Virus record (IMG/VR): IMGVR_UViG_3300046002_007711
Coordinates: 1-31,554 of that record
DNA length: 31,554 bases
DNA from: a virus
Strand: one strand, 5' to 3'
The notes under the pieces: model-generated
Seen by the model: the letters and a program-made list of their open reading frames with translations, nothing else
Database searches by the model: none
What the model was told of the DNA's origin: nothing
Program-made: the position numbers and the translations under genes
Shown here: positions 23,423 through 31,554 of the stretch, in pieces
Position numbering within the stretch: the stretch's first letter is position 1
Layout: every line of letters starts with the position of its first letter

Positions 23423-24634
23423 TTAAATAATTCCAGCCAATTTTTGCATTCTTAAAAATGCCTCGTTTGACTCTACGATTGGTTTTTTAACGTTAGGTGC
23501 CATTGTTCCTTTTGAAGCTCTACCTAGGTTTTCGTTAATAGTATTTTTTGAAACTTTGATTCCCTCATTTAATGTTTCAAATACCATTTTTACTTCACCT
23601 ACGTTTTTAGCTTTGTCAAAAGAACTTAACACTTTTACTTTTTGATTTTCATTTAAAGTTTTAGACTTGAAGATTTTGTTTGTGTAAAGCAATTTAGCAT
23701 TTAACAAATTAATCTCGTTTAATTCAGACTTTAAAGTTTCAATAGTAGAATAAGCTTCTTCAAGATCTCCTGAACCACCCATTCCTGTATCACTGATATC
23801 TTTTCCAGTTTTAACTGCGGAATCGTACCATTGTTTCCATTTTGGGTCTGTTTCTGCTCTTTTTTTAGCATATTCCTGAGCTTTTCTTACTCCAAAAGAT
23901 GCAGAAAAAAGTGCAACCATACCTGCTATTACAGCAATTATTGAAACGGGTTCTTCATTAAGAGAAGTAGTTGATGATTCCATTAATTGATCTTCAATAG
24001 CTTTCATTTTTTTAAAATCTGGATCTGAAAAATCTGAATCTACTTCATTAACTGGTTTTTCGTTATCTTCCATTTCTTCAATTTCTCTTAACAATTCTGC
24101 TAAATCTACTTCTTCGTCTTCAGGTTCCATTTCCATGTCCATGTCCATTTCATCTTCTTTACTTTCGGAACCAGCTTCAAGTTCACCTGATTTGATCATG
24201 TCTGCGATTACATCTTCAATCATTGATTTTAGATCTTCATCTGTCATGTCTTCAAGGTCGATTGGTTCGCCTTCATCTTCTGTTTCTTCTTCGTCAGACA
24301 TTTCCATGTCTTCTTCATTTTCTTCAGCTTCATAAAGACCTTCTTCCATTTTGTCCTCTTTTTCTAATTCAGCCAAAAGCTCTTCTAAATCAACTTCTTC
24401 CATTGTATCTTTTTCATCATACATTTCTTTAAGATTTTCATCTTCTTCGGACATATATGTTTCTTCAAAATTGTCCTCTTCGAGGTCCATTTCTTGAAGT
24501 TTCATTGATAACATTGACTTAAGTTGAGGTGTGAAGGCTTCTTCTAGGGCTGCTTTTGCGTTTGCTATTGCTGTTTCTTTTACAGCTTTAGCGTCAGCGA
24601 TTGCTTCTTTAAGCATTGCTCTGTTTGTTGCCAT
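23423..24634 (-). CDS. Prohead core scaffold protein (T4 gp22-like)
   Basis: 403 aa. Residues 45-200 are extremely acidic (runs such as EENEEDMEMSDEEETEDEGE and DEMDMDMEMEPEDEEVDLAE), flanked by helical ends. This is the usual composition of the T4-type scaffold, which fills the prohead and is later digested. The C-terminal third (LEEAYSTIETLKSELNEINL, LNAKLLYTNKIF, KVKVLSSFDKAKNVGEVKM, then FLRMQKLAGII) matches the gp22-like helical region. It lies between the protease and capsid genes, exactly as in T4. Odd point: residues 230-249 (SIIAVIAGMVALFSASFGV core) form a 20-residue uncharged hydrophobic segment followed by RKAQEYAKKR, like a membrane helix, which T4 gp22 is not known to have. Start ATG 24634 has AGGA 5 nt upstream. 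Confidence 0.85.
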   Translation of the reverse strand: MATNRAMLKEAIADAKAVKETAIANAKAALEEAFTPQLKSMLSMKLQEMDLEEDNFEETYMSEEDENLKEMYDEKDTMEEVDLEELLAELEKEDKMEEGLYEAEENEEDMEMSDEEETEDEGEPIDLEDMTDEDLKSMIEDVIADMIKSGELEAGSESKEDEMDMDMEMEPEDEEVDLAELLREIEEMEDNEKPVNEVDSDFSDPDFKKMKAIEDQLMESSTTSLNEEPVSIIAVIAGMVALFSASFGVRKAQEYAKKRAETDPKWKQWYDSAVKTGKDISDTGMGGSGDLEEAYSTIETLKSELNEINLLNAKLLYTNKIFKSKTLNENQKVKVLSSFDKAKNVGEVKMVFETLNEGIKVSKNTINENLGRASKGTMAPNVKKPIVESNEAFLRMQKLAGII

Positions 24635-24773
24635 TTTTTTCCTAAATTTAATTTTGTTGGGAAAGTACGTTTATTTAAAAAACGTAATAGATATTCATTT
24701 AATTAATACCATATATGTTGAGGGGGATGGTATATTCTAGTATACGTATGTATAAGATTATTAAAGTCGCGTT
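24635..24773 (-). promoter_or_regulatory. Longest gap in the head operon, upstream of scaffold
   Basis: 139 nt without a gene. It holds the AGGA ribosome site (24640-24643), a 7-bp inverted repeat TACGTTT/AAACGTA with 7-nt loop (24666-24686), an ATACGTAT palindrome (24742-24749), and several TATA-rich stretches. None matches the ATATTTATAA element exactly. A promoter for the scaffold-capsid pair is likely here by position, since these two are needed in large amounts. Confidence 0.4.
24640..24643 (-). promoter_or_regulatory. Ribosome binding site AGGA for scaffold gene
   Basis: TTTAGGAAAAAAATG: AGGA 5 nt before ATG 24634. Confidence 0.5.
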
Positions 24774-25406
24774 TTAAAATAAAGGACAAGTTCCTTTTGC
24801 GCAAAGAATTTCGGTAATAATTGAGTTGGTTTTTGAATATGGGTCTAAAAATGTAGTACGTGATTCATTTAATGCACCATTTTTCATCCATGAATCTGGA
24901 TTTGAAGGGTTTGAGACTAAATCCCATGTTAATAGTTCAAAATCATCTTGTACCTCCATTACTTCACCCATTTGTTTTAATGAGCCCATTCCACGAGAGG
25001 AAATACCAATAACTAAGCCATTTTTAACTAATGCTCCTGCAATACGACCTGAGGTAGTGCCTTTATCACCCATGTCACAGAATATTTCTACTTTGCCATG
25101 GATTTCATCTCCAACCCACCATAAATCACGAACGGCATGAGATGCATTTTTTAAATTAATTACTTGAGAATCGGGGTGGTCTAGTTCACCTACAGTTTCT
25201 GTAGATTTTTGTTTAATTTTATTTTGAAAATTTTCAATTTCACGATCCCATAACTCTTTTTTATAGTATCTTCCATTACCATTTTTTACTTCAACAGTAG
25301 CTAAAATACCTTCAACAAATACATTACCACCATTACCCATTCCTTCAATTAAGCGAACTGGTTTTGGGGTAAATTGTCTGGTTTCTATTAAAAGTTCTTT
25401 GTTCAT
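24774..25406 (-). CDS. gp21: Prohead core protease (T4 gp21 family)
   Basis: 210 aa, the same size as T4 gp21 (212). This serine protease digests the scaffold and trims the capsid proteins before packaging. Visible motifs are VEGILATVEVKNGNGRYYKK (residues 31-50), TVGELDHPDSQVINL with the catalytic His77, VRDLWWVGDEIHGKVEIF, and GRIAGALVKNGLVIGISSRG with the catalytic Ser136. All of these are typical of the herpesvirus/T4-type prohead proteases. The Leu/Ile-x-Glu site near the C-terminus (IITE, 196-199) could be a self-cleavage point (inference). It is adjacent to the scaffold gene as in T4 and starts 1 nt after the stop of the 587-aa gene. Confidence 0.92.
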   Translation of the reverse strand: MNKELLIETRQFTPKPVRLIEGMGNGGNVFVEGILATVEVKNGNGRYYKKELWDREIENFQNKIKQKSTETVGELDHPDSQVINLKNASHAVRDLWWVGDEIHGKVEIFCDMGDKGTTSGRIAGALVKNGLVIGISSRGMGSLKQMGEVMEVQDDFELLTWDLVSNPSNPDSWMKNGALNESRTTFLDPYSKTNSIITEILCAKGTCPLF

Positions 25407-25407
25407 C

Positions 25408-27171
25408 TTAGTTTTCCATTCCGTTCATTTTACCTTCTAGATCATCAAATAATCTTTCTTGATCTTCGTCAGATAAATTTGTATAATTTGACATAATTGA
25501 ATCAATTTCTTCACCTTTATCATATCTATTTTCAGCATCTTTTTTAGCAGCTAAATATTCTTCAGTTGGTTGAACATTAACTTCATCAATAGTTTCATCG
25601 GTTTCATCAATTACCTCTTTACGTGGAGATTTTGCTTTACCTTTATGCATCATTTTCTCTAATTTAGCTTTTGCTTTTTCTAGTGATTTGATGTCTTTTG
25701 AAATTTCTTTAACTTTTTTAGCGTCAGTAAGATCTTTTAAATCTTCATCTTCATCTAATCTAGAAATTTGAGCTTGCTTTTTATCAATTAATGTTTGTAC
25801 TTTTTCTAATTTAGAAGCAATAATTTCATGTTCTGCTTCTTTATTGATGGCAGCCAATTCTTTTTCAACGCTTTCCTTTAAGGATTCCATTGGTTTATTA
25901 TATTTTGGATTTAAAACTTTAATTACTAAACTTCCATCTTTATTTAAAGTAGCATTATTAAGTATTTTATATGTTGTCATCTCTCCTATCCTTGTTGGTA
26001 ATTTTTTTTCTCCACCCAAATTATTTGTATCAGTTAAAAAACTTTTAAAATCTGTAGGAATATCTATTCCAAGTTTATCTAAATTATCTGTAGTTTTACC
26101 TAAATTTTTAGAAGAAATAGGAGCTAATGTAGCACGAATAGCAAGTGTAACATTTTCTGGGTTAGATGGGTTTCTAAGGATTCTTAAGTGTTGATTTTTA
26201 GTAAGTGAATCTACTACTGAAGGTTTAATATACGTTGTAAGGAATTGTTGAGGATCTCTCTCATTTCTTTCTTTATCACTTTTTAAAGGATTAATATTAA
26301 CTAATTGATATGCTTCTTCAAGTTCAGCATCAATCATCTCACGAATTACTTTACGTAATTTAGATTCTTCTTCATTTACAGGAAGTTCTTCTTCTCCCCA
26401 TCCAAGATATGAACCATACTCACGAGCTATTTTTAAGTACTCATCTTTTTTCTTAGGATCTTTTTCACCTAGGTATGCATCATAGTACCAATTAGCTCTT
26501 TCTTTATTATTTTCTTGTTCGTCAAAATCACCATCAGAATCACCATACATTACACCTTCATTTAAATCACCGTATCCCGATGCTTTATATTTTCCTTTAG
26601 GTTCTTTAGGTTCACCTAAACCGGGATGATCTACTGAATATCCTAAACCTTTAACTCCAAATTGTCCCTCTTTTGTATAAAAGATTGGATCTTTCTGCAA
26701 GTTTTTAAATACCATGTCTTTTAATTCTTGCATGGTTTTATCTGCATTTTTAGGATCTTTCATTTCCGTATAATAACCCGTCATAATTTGATCAAATATC
26801 AAGTTATCAGGATTTTTATCATCTTTATAATCAAAGTTATGCTCTAAATCTTTTTCTACTTGTTTTGATGTAGCTTTTAATTCAGCTTTTTCATCTTCTT
26901 CTTTTTTCTTTTTAGCTTCTGCTAAAAAGTTTTCAAATGCTAACTCATATGATTCCTTTTTTTTAGGTTCAAATATAGAATTAATAGCATTTAAACCAAT
27001 TACATTTTCCGATATAATATTTTTAGTTTTAAGACAAGATGATGCTTCCTCAAATGTAGCGGCGTTGCGTACAATATTTGGGAATTGACGTTTTGCATCT
27101 GCAAGGAAAACTCCTTTATGTCCTTTACCTTCTTTAATCAATAAATACTGGTCTTGTAGTGTCTTTTTCAT
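25408..27171 (-). CDS. Unassigned charged head-region protein, 587 aa
   Basis: Function not recognised. The N-terminus (QYLLIKEGKGHKGVFLADAK, RQFPNIVRNAATFEEASSCL) looks like a small folded domain. A Lys/Glu-rich stretch (about 80-115), a Gly/Asp-rich middle, and a long C-terminal region of heptad-spaced charged helix follow (about 430-520: KLEKVQTLIDKKQAQISRL, IKSLEKAKAKLEKMMHKGK). The end is acidic. No enzyme motif or membrane helix was seen. It lies between portal and protease, where T4 has the small core proteins gp67 and gp68, so it may be an internal head or core protein and a substrate of the protease. It starts 2 nt after the 143-aa gene. Confidence 0.72.
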   Translation of the reverse strand: MKKTLQDQYLLIKEGKGHKGVFLADAKRQFPNIVRNAATFEEASSCLKTKNIISENVIGLNAINSIFEPKKKESYELAFENFLAEAKKKKEEDEKAELKATSKQVEKDLEHNFDYKDDKNPDNLIFDQIMTGYYTEMKDPKNADKTMQELKDMVFKNLQKDPIFYTKEGQFGVKGLGYSVDHPGLGEPKEPKGKYKASGYGDLNEGVMYGDSDGDFDEQENNKERANWYYDAYLGEKDPKKKDEYLKIAREYGSYLGWGEEELPVNEEESKLRKVIREMIDAELEEAYQLVNINPLKSDKERNERDPQQFLTTYIKPSVVDSLTKNQHLRILRNPSNPENVTLAIRATLAPISSKNLGKTTDNLDKLGIDIPTDFKSFLTDTNNLGGEKKLPTRIGEMTTYKILNNATLNKDGSLVIKVLNPKYNKPMESLKESVEKELAAINKEAEHEIIASKLEKVQTLIDKKQAQISRLDEDEDLKDLTDAKKVKEISKDIKSLEKAKAKLEKMMHKGKAKSPRKEVIDETDETIDEVNVQPTEEYLAAKKDAENRYDKGEEIDSIMSNYTNLSDEDQERLFDDLEGKMNGMEN

Positions 27172-27173
27172 TT

Positions 27174-27605
27174 TTATTTACTTAATAGTTCTTTTGCTTT
27201 TTTAATATATTCTAAGGCCATTGATGTAGGTTTGTATACGCTAAATTGGCCTGGGTTTGCTGTATAGTATTCTATGGTTTGGTTTTTTGCGTTTGAGATA
27301 AGAGAATTTAGTTCGTTTTGTATTTCATCAAATTCGTTTAATCTTGCTTCTTGAAATTTTTTAACATCTGTTTTTTCTTTTTCTTCTTCCCAAAGTTGTT
27401 TAACTTGTAAACTAGATCCTTTAATTTTATTAGGTACAGGTTTATAACCTAATTTGTAATAATATTTAGGTGGTTTTGAAGTTTTAGAAAAAGCAAATGG
27501 AGTAGCATATGTTTCACCACTTCCCGCACTAAAAGAAGAACCGCCTTGATTAGTAGCGGACATTTCTTTTAATTTTTTTCTAATTATTTCTTTAAGATTA
27601 CTCAT
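27174..27605 (-). CDS. Unassigned head-region protein, 143 aa
   Basis: Function not recognised. A basic helix (SNLKEIIRKKLKEMS) is followed by a Gly/Ser/Ala-rich linker (GGSSFSAGSGETYATPFAF), a Lys/Tyr/Pro-rich stretch (KPPKYYYKLGYKPVPNKIKG) and a long charged helical C-terminus. Its start overlaps the end of the 285-aa gene by 8 nt (ATGAGTAA), so the two are probably translationally coupled. By position it could be a prohead core component like T4 gp67/68, but it shows no specific similarity that I can see. Confidence 0.7.
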   Translation of the reverse strand: MSNLKEIIRKKLKEMSATNQGGSSFSAGSGETYATPFAFSKTSKPPKYYYKLGYKPVPNKIKGSSLQVKQLWEEEKEKTDVKKFQEARLNEFDEIQNELNSLISNAKNQTIEYYTANPGQFSVYKPTSMALEYIKKAKELLSK

Positions 27606-28455
27606 TTACAGTTTCTAATTCATTAATTAAGTCATAATACTGTAACAAATCAACTAAATCATTATCTGTAATCTTAGCATTTTTCAATGGTGGTGTGATA
27701 ATAGATATAATTTCGTTAATTTTAATTTTTGTAACTTTATTTTTAGTTCTTTTATTCAAATCAGCTAATTCTGTTTTAATTTCATTTATTTTATTAGTAT
27801 AAAATTCTTTTAAACGAGAAGTATTATCTACTGATGTAATATATTCTTTTAAGATTGTTTTTTGATTAGTATGTAATGTATCGTATTTTACATTAAAGCT
27901 CTCTAATAACATTTTATATGCTATAAAACGAACATCTTTATCTGATTTTTCAAATTCACTCATTACTTCATCTTTAATTTTAGTTGATTTAATTTGAGCA
28001 GCTGTTAAATGCTCTAATATAGTAACTTTATTGTTGATGATTTGTTCTGGGTCTATTTGGTTTGTTGAATTAGATATTTCTAGCAATGTATAGAATGCCG
28101 CGTGTACTTTATAGTTGGGTAATTTATGGTTAAAAAATTCATTTAAATCATAATGATTTTGAATTTCTTTAATTAAATTGTATTTTTGTCTTTTAATAAC
28201 ACCTTTATTTAAAGATTTAGATGAATCTAGCAATGTATTAGTAATAATATTTGCTTTAGTTTCAGTTAAAGATGTTTTTTTTAATAGAGTTTCATATAAC
28301 TTGTACTCACGACCTAATTCCGTTTTAACGAAATATTTTTTAAGTATATTCGTTGCCTGTGAATCCTTACTATCTAATGTATCATTAGTAATTTGGCGAA
28401 TTAAAAGCTCAAATAGGATACCAGTATTTTTATACTTGGAATGATTAATTTGCAT
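27598..28455 (-). CDS. Unassigned all-helical protein next to portal, 285 aa
   Basis: Function not recognised. The N-terminus (INHSKYKNTGILFELLIRQI) leads into almost continuous Lys/Leu/Ile/Asn-rich helices, including KKYFVKTELGREYKLYETLL and RLKEFYTNKINEIKTELADL. No membrane segment, Cys motif or catalytic signature was seen. Together with the 143- and 587-aa genes it forms a three-gene set between portal and protease, replacing the short gp67-gp68 segment of T4. A core, portal-vertex initiation or internal head role is possible. Start ATG 28455 is 18 nt behind an element that here contains TATAAATA on the coding strand. Confidence 0.72.
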   Translation of the reverse strand: MQINHSKYKNTGILFELLIRQITNDTLDSKDSQATNILKKYFVKTELGREYKLYETLLKKTSLTETKANIITNTLLDSSKSLNKGVIKRQKYNLIKEIQNHYDLNEFFNHKLPNYKVHAAFYTLLEISNSTNQIDPEQIINNKVTILEHLTAAQIKSTKIKDEVMSEFEKSDKDVRFIAYKMLLESFNVKYDTLHTNQKTILKEYITSVDNTSRLKEFYTNKINEIKTELADLNKRTKNKVTKIKINEIISIITPPLKNAKITDNDLVDLLQYYDLINELETVNE

Positions 28456-28470
28456 TCTATTATATTTGTT

Positions 28471-28484
28471 TATTTATAAATATA
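28471..28484 (-). promoter_or_regulatory. Candidate late promoter with TATAAATA
   Basis: Coding-strand TATATTTATAAATA. This copy of the recurrent element also contains the exact T4 late promoter box TATAAATA in the direction of transcription (plus-strand TATTTATA 28471-28478). It lies in the 39-nt gap after the portal gene. Confidence 0.45.
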
Positions 28485-28494
28485 TGGAGCTTAT

Positions 28495-30393
28495 TTACTC
28501 TCGTATCTGTGATTCATCTAATAATGAATTTCCTTTAATATCAGCTTCAAAAATCATTTGTTTCTTTTGATTTTTAATATCGTTAAACATTTTAGAATTT
28601 TTATTTCTAGTGGTTTTTGTTTCTAGCGCCAATGGAGATCCACCTTGATATTTTGGTTTAGTTGAATCTGATTCATCGTTATCTTTTTTCATATCTGATG
28701 CTCCAATTCTGTCTTTGCCAAAAGCATTATCTTGAGTATTTCTATCAGTTACTTTTTCTGCTGGTCTGCCTAAAGTTTCTTTTTCATCATATCCAACAGG
28801 AACTTCACCATCTTCATATCTACTTCTACCATATAGGGAAGCTAAATCATGTGGTGTTCCATAAGATTTACCTGTTTCTAATGGATCATTACCTTCGTTT
28901 TCAATTTGAGTTATTCTAAATTTACGTTTAGCATCTTGAACAAGTAAGTCTCTATTTTCATCGTATTGATCTTCACTTAAGTGGAATATATTTTCATATA
29001 TCCAATCTGTAGACATAATTTTTTGCTCTATCATTTGAGAAGCTAAATCTACTTTTTCTTTTAGTAAAGCAACTCTTTCTTGATCGTAAATGATTGATGG
29101 AGTTGTTAATGAAAGAGTAAAATTAGTTAAACTTTCATCTGTGTATCCCTGCGCGTATAAATGTACTAATGCGATTTTAGTTAATTCAGACACCATAATG
29201 CGTTGTATGCGTTCAACTGTACGAGCAAAACGAATATCTTCAGCCGCTAATGTAGCTTTACCTGTTAAATCTTTTTCGTAGCCCATAAATGCTTTAGGTA
29301 CTTTTAAAGCAGCAAATAATTTGTCTCTTAAATACTCAACATCTTGGATTCCATCATACTGTAAACCACCTAAATTATCTATTTTAGTTGCTTGATCTGT
29401 TCCTCTAACAGGAATATAAAAATCTTCAAGCAAGTTTTGCATGTTGTATTTTAAATTGTAATCGCCTGTTTCTTGATCAATGTATGGAGTACGTTTCATT
29501 TTTGAAATCGTTTTCTGCATAAAGTTTTCTACCTCAGCAGGTGCAATATTTCCTACATTAATATAAAATATACGTTTTTCTGGTGCTCTAACAATTCTAT
29601 GGATTAGCATTGCATCCTCCATCATAGTGTATTGTTTAAATAATTTACGTCCTGGTTCTAGGTAAGATCTACCATAAGGTAAAAAGTTAGTATCCGTTAA
29701 TAAACGGAAGTGAGCCATTTCATAATTATCAAAATAAATAGCATTTGCTTGATTTCCAGAATTTGGAACATTGTAAAATCCATAACTTGAGGCAGCTGTA
29801 ATTCCATCTGGATCAAATTTAAATCTTATAGATGCAGGGTGTTCTTTATCGTATCCATCTTGTCTTTCAATATGAAAGGCATTGTATGGGATAACATTAT
29901 ATACACCAAATTTTTCTGCTATTTCTAATTTTAAAAAGAAATCTCCATATTTCAACATATTTCTAACCCATGGCCATAGATTAAATTCTATGTTTAATAC
30001 ATCGTAAAATAGATTGTATAGTATTTTTTGTACATCTTCATCGGAGCTACGTATTTGAAGTACTTCTCCCATATCATTACGTAATGTACTTTCATCAGCA
30101 ATTATATCTAAAGCAGAGGCGACAATAGCATCTGTATCCATTGAGTCATATTCAGAATAAAGCGTAGGGCGTATTGTTTGATAGTTGAAACTACTTTGGT
30201 ATCCATAAATTGAAGTGTTTGTGTTTGTAAATATTCTAGAAAATCGGTCTACTAGGGAATTTGTTTCATATTCTCCTGAAACTTGTATTTTGTTGATGTC
30301 AAATACTTTTAGTTTATTATCTCCTTCATTTCGGATAATAACATCAGTTGAAAATAAACGTTGTAATCTTTTAAATAAGCCTGTGTCTGCCAT
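28495..30393 (-). CDS. gp20: Portal protein (T4 gp20 family)
   Basis: 632 aa (T4 gp20 is 524). Conserved stretches include YDSMDTDAIVASALDIIADE near residue 80, WPWVRNMLKYGDFFLKLEIA, RIVRAPEKRIFYINVGNIAP, DVEYLRDKLFAALKVPKAF, and GKATLAAEDIRFARTVERIQ with RIMVSELTKIALVHLYAQGY. These are the stem, wing and crown-helix parts of the gp20 portal, the dodecameric ring through which DNA enters and leaves. The last 130 residues (from about 500) are polar and low in complexity, an extension relative to T4. It follows the terminase by 9 nt. In T4 the sheath and tube genes lie between 17 and 20; here they are at the far end of the module. Confidence 0.93.
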   Translation of the reverse strand: MADTGLFKRLQRLFSTDVIIRNEGDNKLKVFDINKIQVSGEYETNSLVDRFSRIFTNTNTSIYGYQSSFNYQTIRPTLYSEYDSMDTDAIVASALDIIADESTLRNDMGEVLQIRSSDEDVQKILYNLFYDVLNIEFNLWPWVRNMLKYGDFFLKLEIAEKFGVYNVIPYNAFHIERQDGYDKEHPASIRFKFDPDGITAASSYGFYNVPNSGNQANAIYFDNYEMAHFRLLTDTNFLPYGRSYLEPGRKLFKQYTMMEDAMLIHRIVRAPEKRIFYINVGNIAPAEVENFMQKTISKMKRTPYIDQETGDYNLKYNMQNLLEDFYIPVRGTDQATKIDNLGGLQYDGIQDVEYLRDKLFAALKVPKAFMGYEKDLTGKATLAAEDIRFARTVERIQRIMVSELTKIALVHLYAQGYTDESLTNFTLSLTTPSIIYDQERVALLKEKVDLASQMIEQKIMSTDWIYENIFHLSEDQYDENRDLLVQDAKRKFRITQIENEGNDPLETGKSYGTPHDLASLYGRSRYEDGEVPVGYDEKETLGRPAEKVTDRNTQDNAFGKDRIGASDMKKDNDESDSTKPKYQGGSPLALETKTTRNKNSKMFNDIKNQKKQMIFEADIKGNSLLDESQIRE

Positions 30394-30402
30394 GATTTGT
30401 TT

Positions 30403-31554
30403 TTAAAGTAACCAAGAAATATCTTCTTGTTCGTTTGAATAAGGGTTATCAATATTAAATGGATTGTTATTGTATTTGTCTGCATATGCTGCTCCAGAAG
30501 AATACCCACCCGAATATTTAGCGGTATTAGTTGATATAGCGTTAAGCATACTTCTAGTCATATCCATATTTGACTGTCTAAATTTAAATGAGGTATCACG
30601 TAAATAACAACCTATAGCAAACGCCATCATTAAGTCATCATTGTAGCCTGATTGGGCTTCTGCTCTACCATTTCTCCATATAAATACTTTCATTTCCTCT
30701 AGTAATCGATTAGAGTAAAAAGTAACTCCTTTGTCTTGTATTGCTTCTTGAAATTTACCAATAGCAATAGGTCGAGTATTTGTAGTCATAGAGAATCCAG
30801 GTGTCATTCTACTTGTATCCATATATGGATCAAAATACGAATCTGTACTCATATTTCCACCTTTAGGTGAATAGTAGAAATTTTGGTAACCTCTATCTAA
30901 AATAGTTTGAATAGTAGACCATCCTATGTTAGAATTTTCTACTGAAAGTAAAGCATTATTATATTCTGTAGCCATACCTACTAACATATGACCATATTCT
31001 TTTGTACCAATTTGTCCTCTATATTCCCCTACTTGAGTAAATGTTTCTACATCAAAAATGTGAAATGCAGAATAATCTTTTCCATCTCCTCGGGCTACAT
31101 CAGCCGCAATTAAATAGTTTTTTGAATAATCTGCAGGTTCCCAAATCCATAGATTTTGGTCTACTCCTCGTTTTTCTAATGGATCTTTTATAAATGTTTT
31201 TTCGTAAAATGTTATATCGTCAGGATAAAATACAGTATCTCCAGATGTAGAAAAGTCACAGTCACATTCCTGTGCTGCCATTCTAATTCCTAAATCAGAA
31301 TCTTGTCTATCTCTCCATACTTGATCTCGTTCAGGGTGAACTTGCCAAGGTAATCTAATTGGTAAAAAACTGTTTTCTGCCATTTCGGCAGCAACCCATG
31401 TTTGGTGAAACCAATTACCTGTACCATAAGGAGTAGATAAAGCAATACATCCACCACCTGTAGCTAATGTTTGCTGTGCTGAAGCCCATATTTCTCCAAT
31501 GTTGTTAATAAATGCGGCCTCATCTATGATTAGCAAAGAAACGGCTTCTGATTC
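30403..31554 (-). CDS. gp17: Terminase large subunit, C-terminal part (T4 gp17 family)
   Basis: A 5'-truncated gene; the frame is open to the right edge, so an apparent start at TTG 31536 is not the real one. The 383 visible residues begin just before Walker B (SLLIIDEAAF; D11, E12). Motif III follows (ALSTPYGTGNW, about 38-48). The RNase H-like nuclease domain shows the acidic triad LIAADVARGDGKDYSAF (D152), LLSVENSNIGW (E206) and SGYNDDLMMA (D306/D307). The terminase packages the genome with its ATPase and cuts the concatemer with its nuclease. All visible catalytic residues are kept, so the enzyme should be active. Walker A lies beyond the window. Confidence 0.95.
   Translation of the reverse strand, partial: ESEAVSLLIIDEAAFINNIGEIWASAQQTLATGGGCIALSTPYGTGNWFHQTWVAAEMAENSFLPIRLPWQVHPERDQVWRDRQDSDLGIRMAAQECDCDFSTSGDTVFYPDDITFYEKTFIKDPLEKRGVDQNLWIWEPADYSKNYLIAADVARGDGKDYSAFHIFDVETFTQVGEYRGQIGTKEYGHMLVGMATEYNNALLSVENSNIGWSTIQTILDRGYQNFYYSPKGGNMSTDSYFDPYMDTSRMTPGFSMTTNTRPIAIGKFQEAIQDKGVTFYSNRLLEEMKVFIWRNGRAEAQSGYNDDLMMAFAIGCYLRDTSFKFRQSNMDMTRSMLNAISTNTAKYSGGYSSGAAYADKYNNNPFNIDNPYSNEQEDISWLL

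Noticed and set aside
23423-24740. Plus-strand Ser-rich open frames opposite the scaffold gene
   Set aside because: They arise from the complement of Asp/Glu codon runs and show no leader or protein-like pattern.
30403-31536. Terminase read as a complete gene starting at TTG 31536
   Set aside because: The frame stays open to the window edge, and the start would cut through the Walker B region of a well-known family, so the gene is simply truncated by the window.
1-31554. tRNA genes, integrase or attachment sites
   Set aside because: No cloverleaf-like stretch, recombinase motif or flanking direct repeat was found when reading both strands.

Overview
This window is the structural (virion) module of a large, strictly lytic-looking myovirus related to T4. 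Every credible gene lies on the minus strand, so the operon reads from the right edge to the left edge. Recognisable T4-type parts are the large terminase, portal, prohead protease, scaffold, major capsid protein, three neck/completion proteins, tail sheath, tail tube and a gp26-like baseplate/chaperone protein. The DNA is strongly AT-rich. Most starts lack a Shine-Dalgarno sequence and sit behind A-rich leaders such as AAATAAAATG, and the giant fibre carries NTAIG-type repeats of the kind common in Bacteroidota surface proteins. From this I infer a Bacteroidota (flavobacterial-type) host. That is inference; no host marker is present. No tRNA, rRNA, integrase, CRISPR array or insertion sequence was seen.

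Layout, in transcription order. (1) Head, 31554-20897: terminase (partial), portal, three unassigned head-region proteins, prohead protease, a very acidic scaffold with an unexpected hydrophobic segment, major capsid protein, a terminator, then a PhoH-type ATPase. (2) Neck, 20852-17472: a small beta-rich protein, then gp13-, gp14- and gp15-like proteins. (3) Fibre region, 17451-6281: a 48-aa basic protein, three fibre proteins (613, 173, 482 aa), a terminator, two small helical proteins, and a 2200-aa fibre containing two arrays of 17-residue repeats (16 and 63 copies) plus a patch of 14-residue SHAEG repeats. (4) Tail, 6241-1: a 90-aa helical protein, two different full-length tail sheath genes in tandem, tail tube, terminator, an unassigned 123-aa protein, the gp26-like protein, and an overlapping open frame without an ATG that looks reachable by ribosomal frameshifting.

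How it fits together: the scaffold, protease, capsid and portal products build and mature the prohead, and the terminase fills it through the portal. The neck proteins close the head and join it to the sheath-tube tail. The fibre genes lie next to the gp13/14/15 block, where T4 keeps its whisker gene wac, so some of them may be neck or head fibres rather than tail-tip fibres. A recurring AT-rich element, 5'-ATATTTATAA(T/C)A-3' on the coding strand, sits just ahead of many genes that follow an intergenic gap and is absent from tightly packed genes. It is the best candidate for a late promoter or expression signal. The points most worth following up are the giant repeat fibre, the paired sheath genes, the frameshift candidate and the hydrophobic segment in the scaffold.
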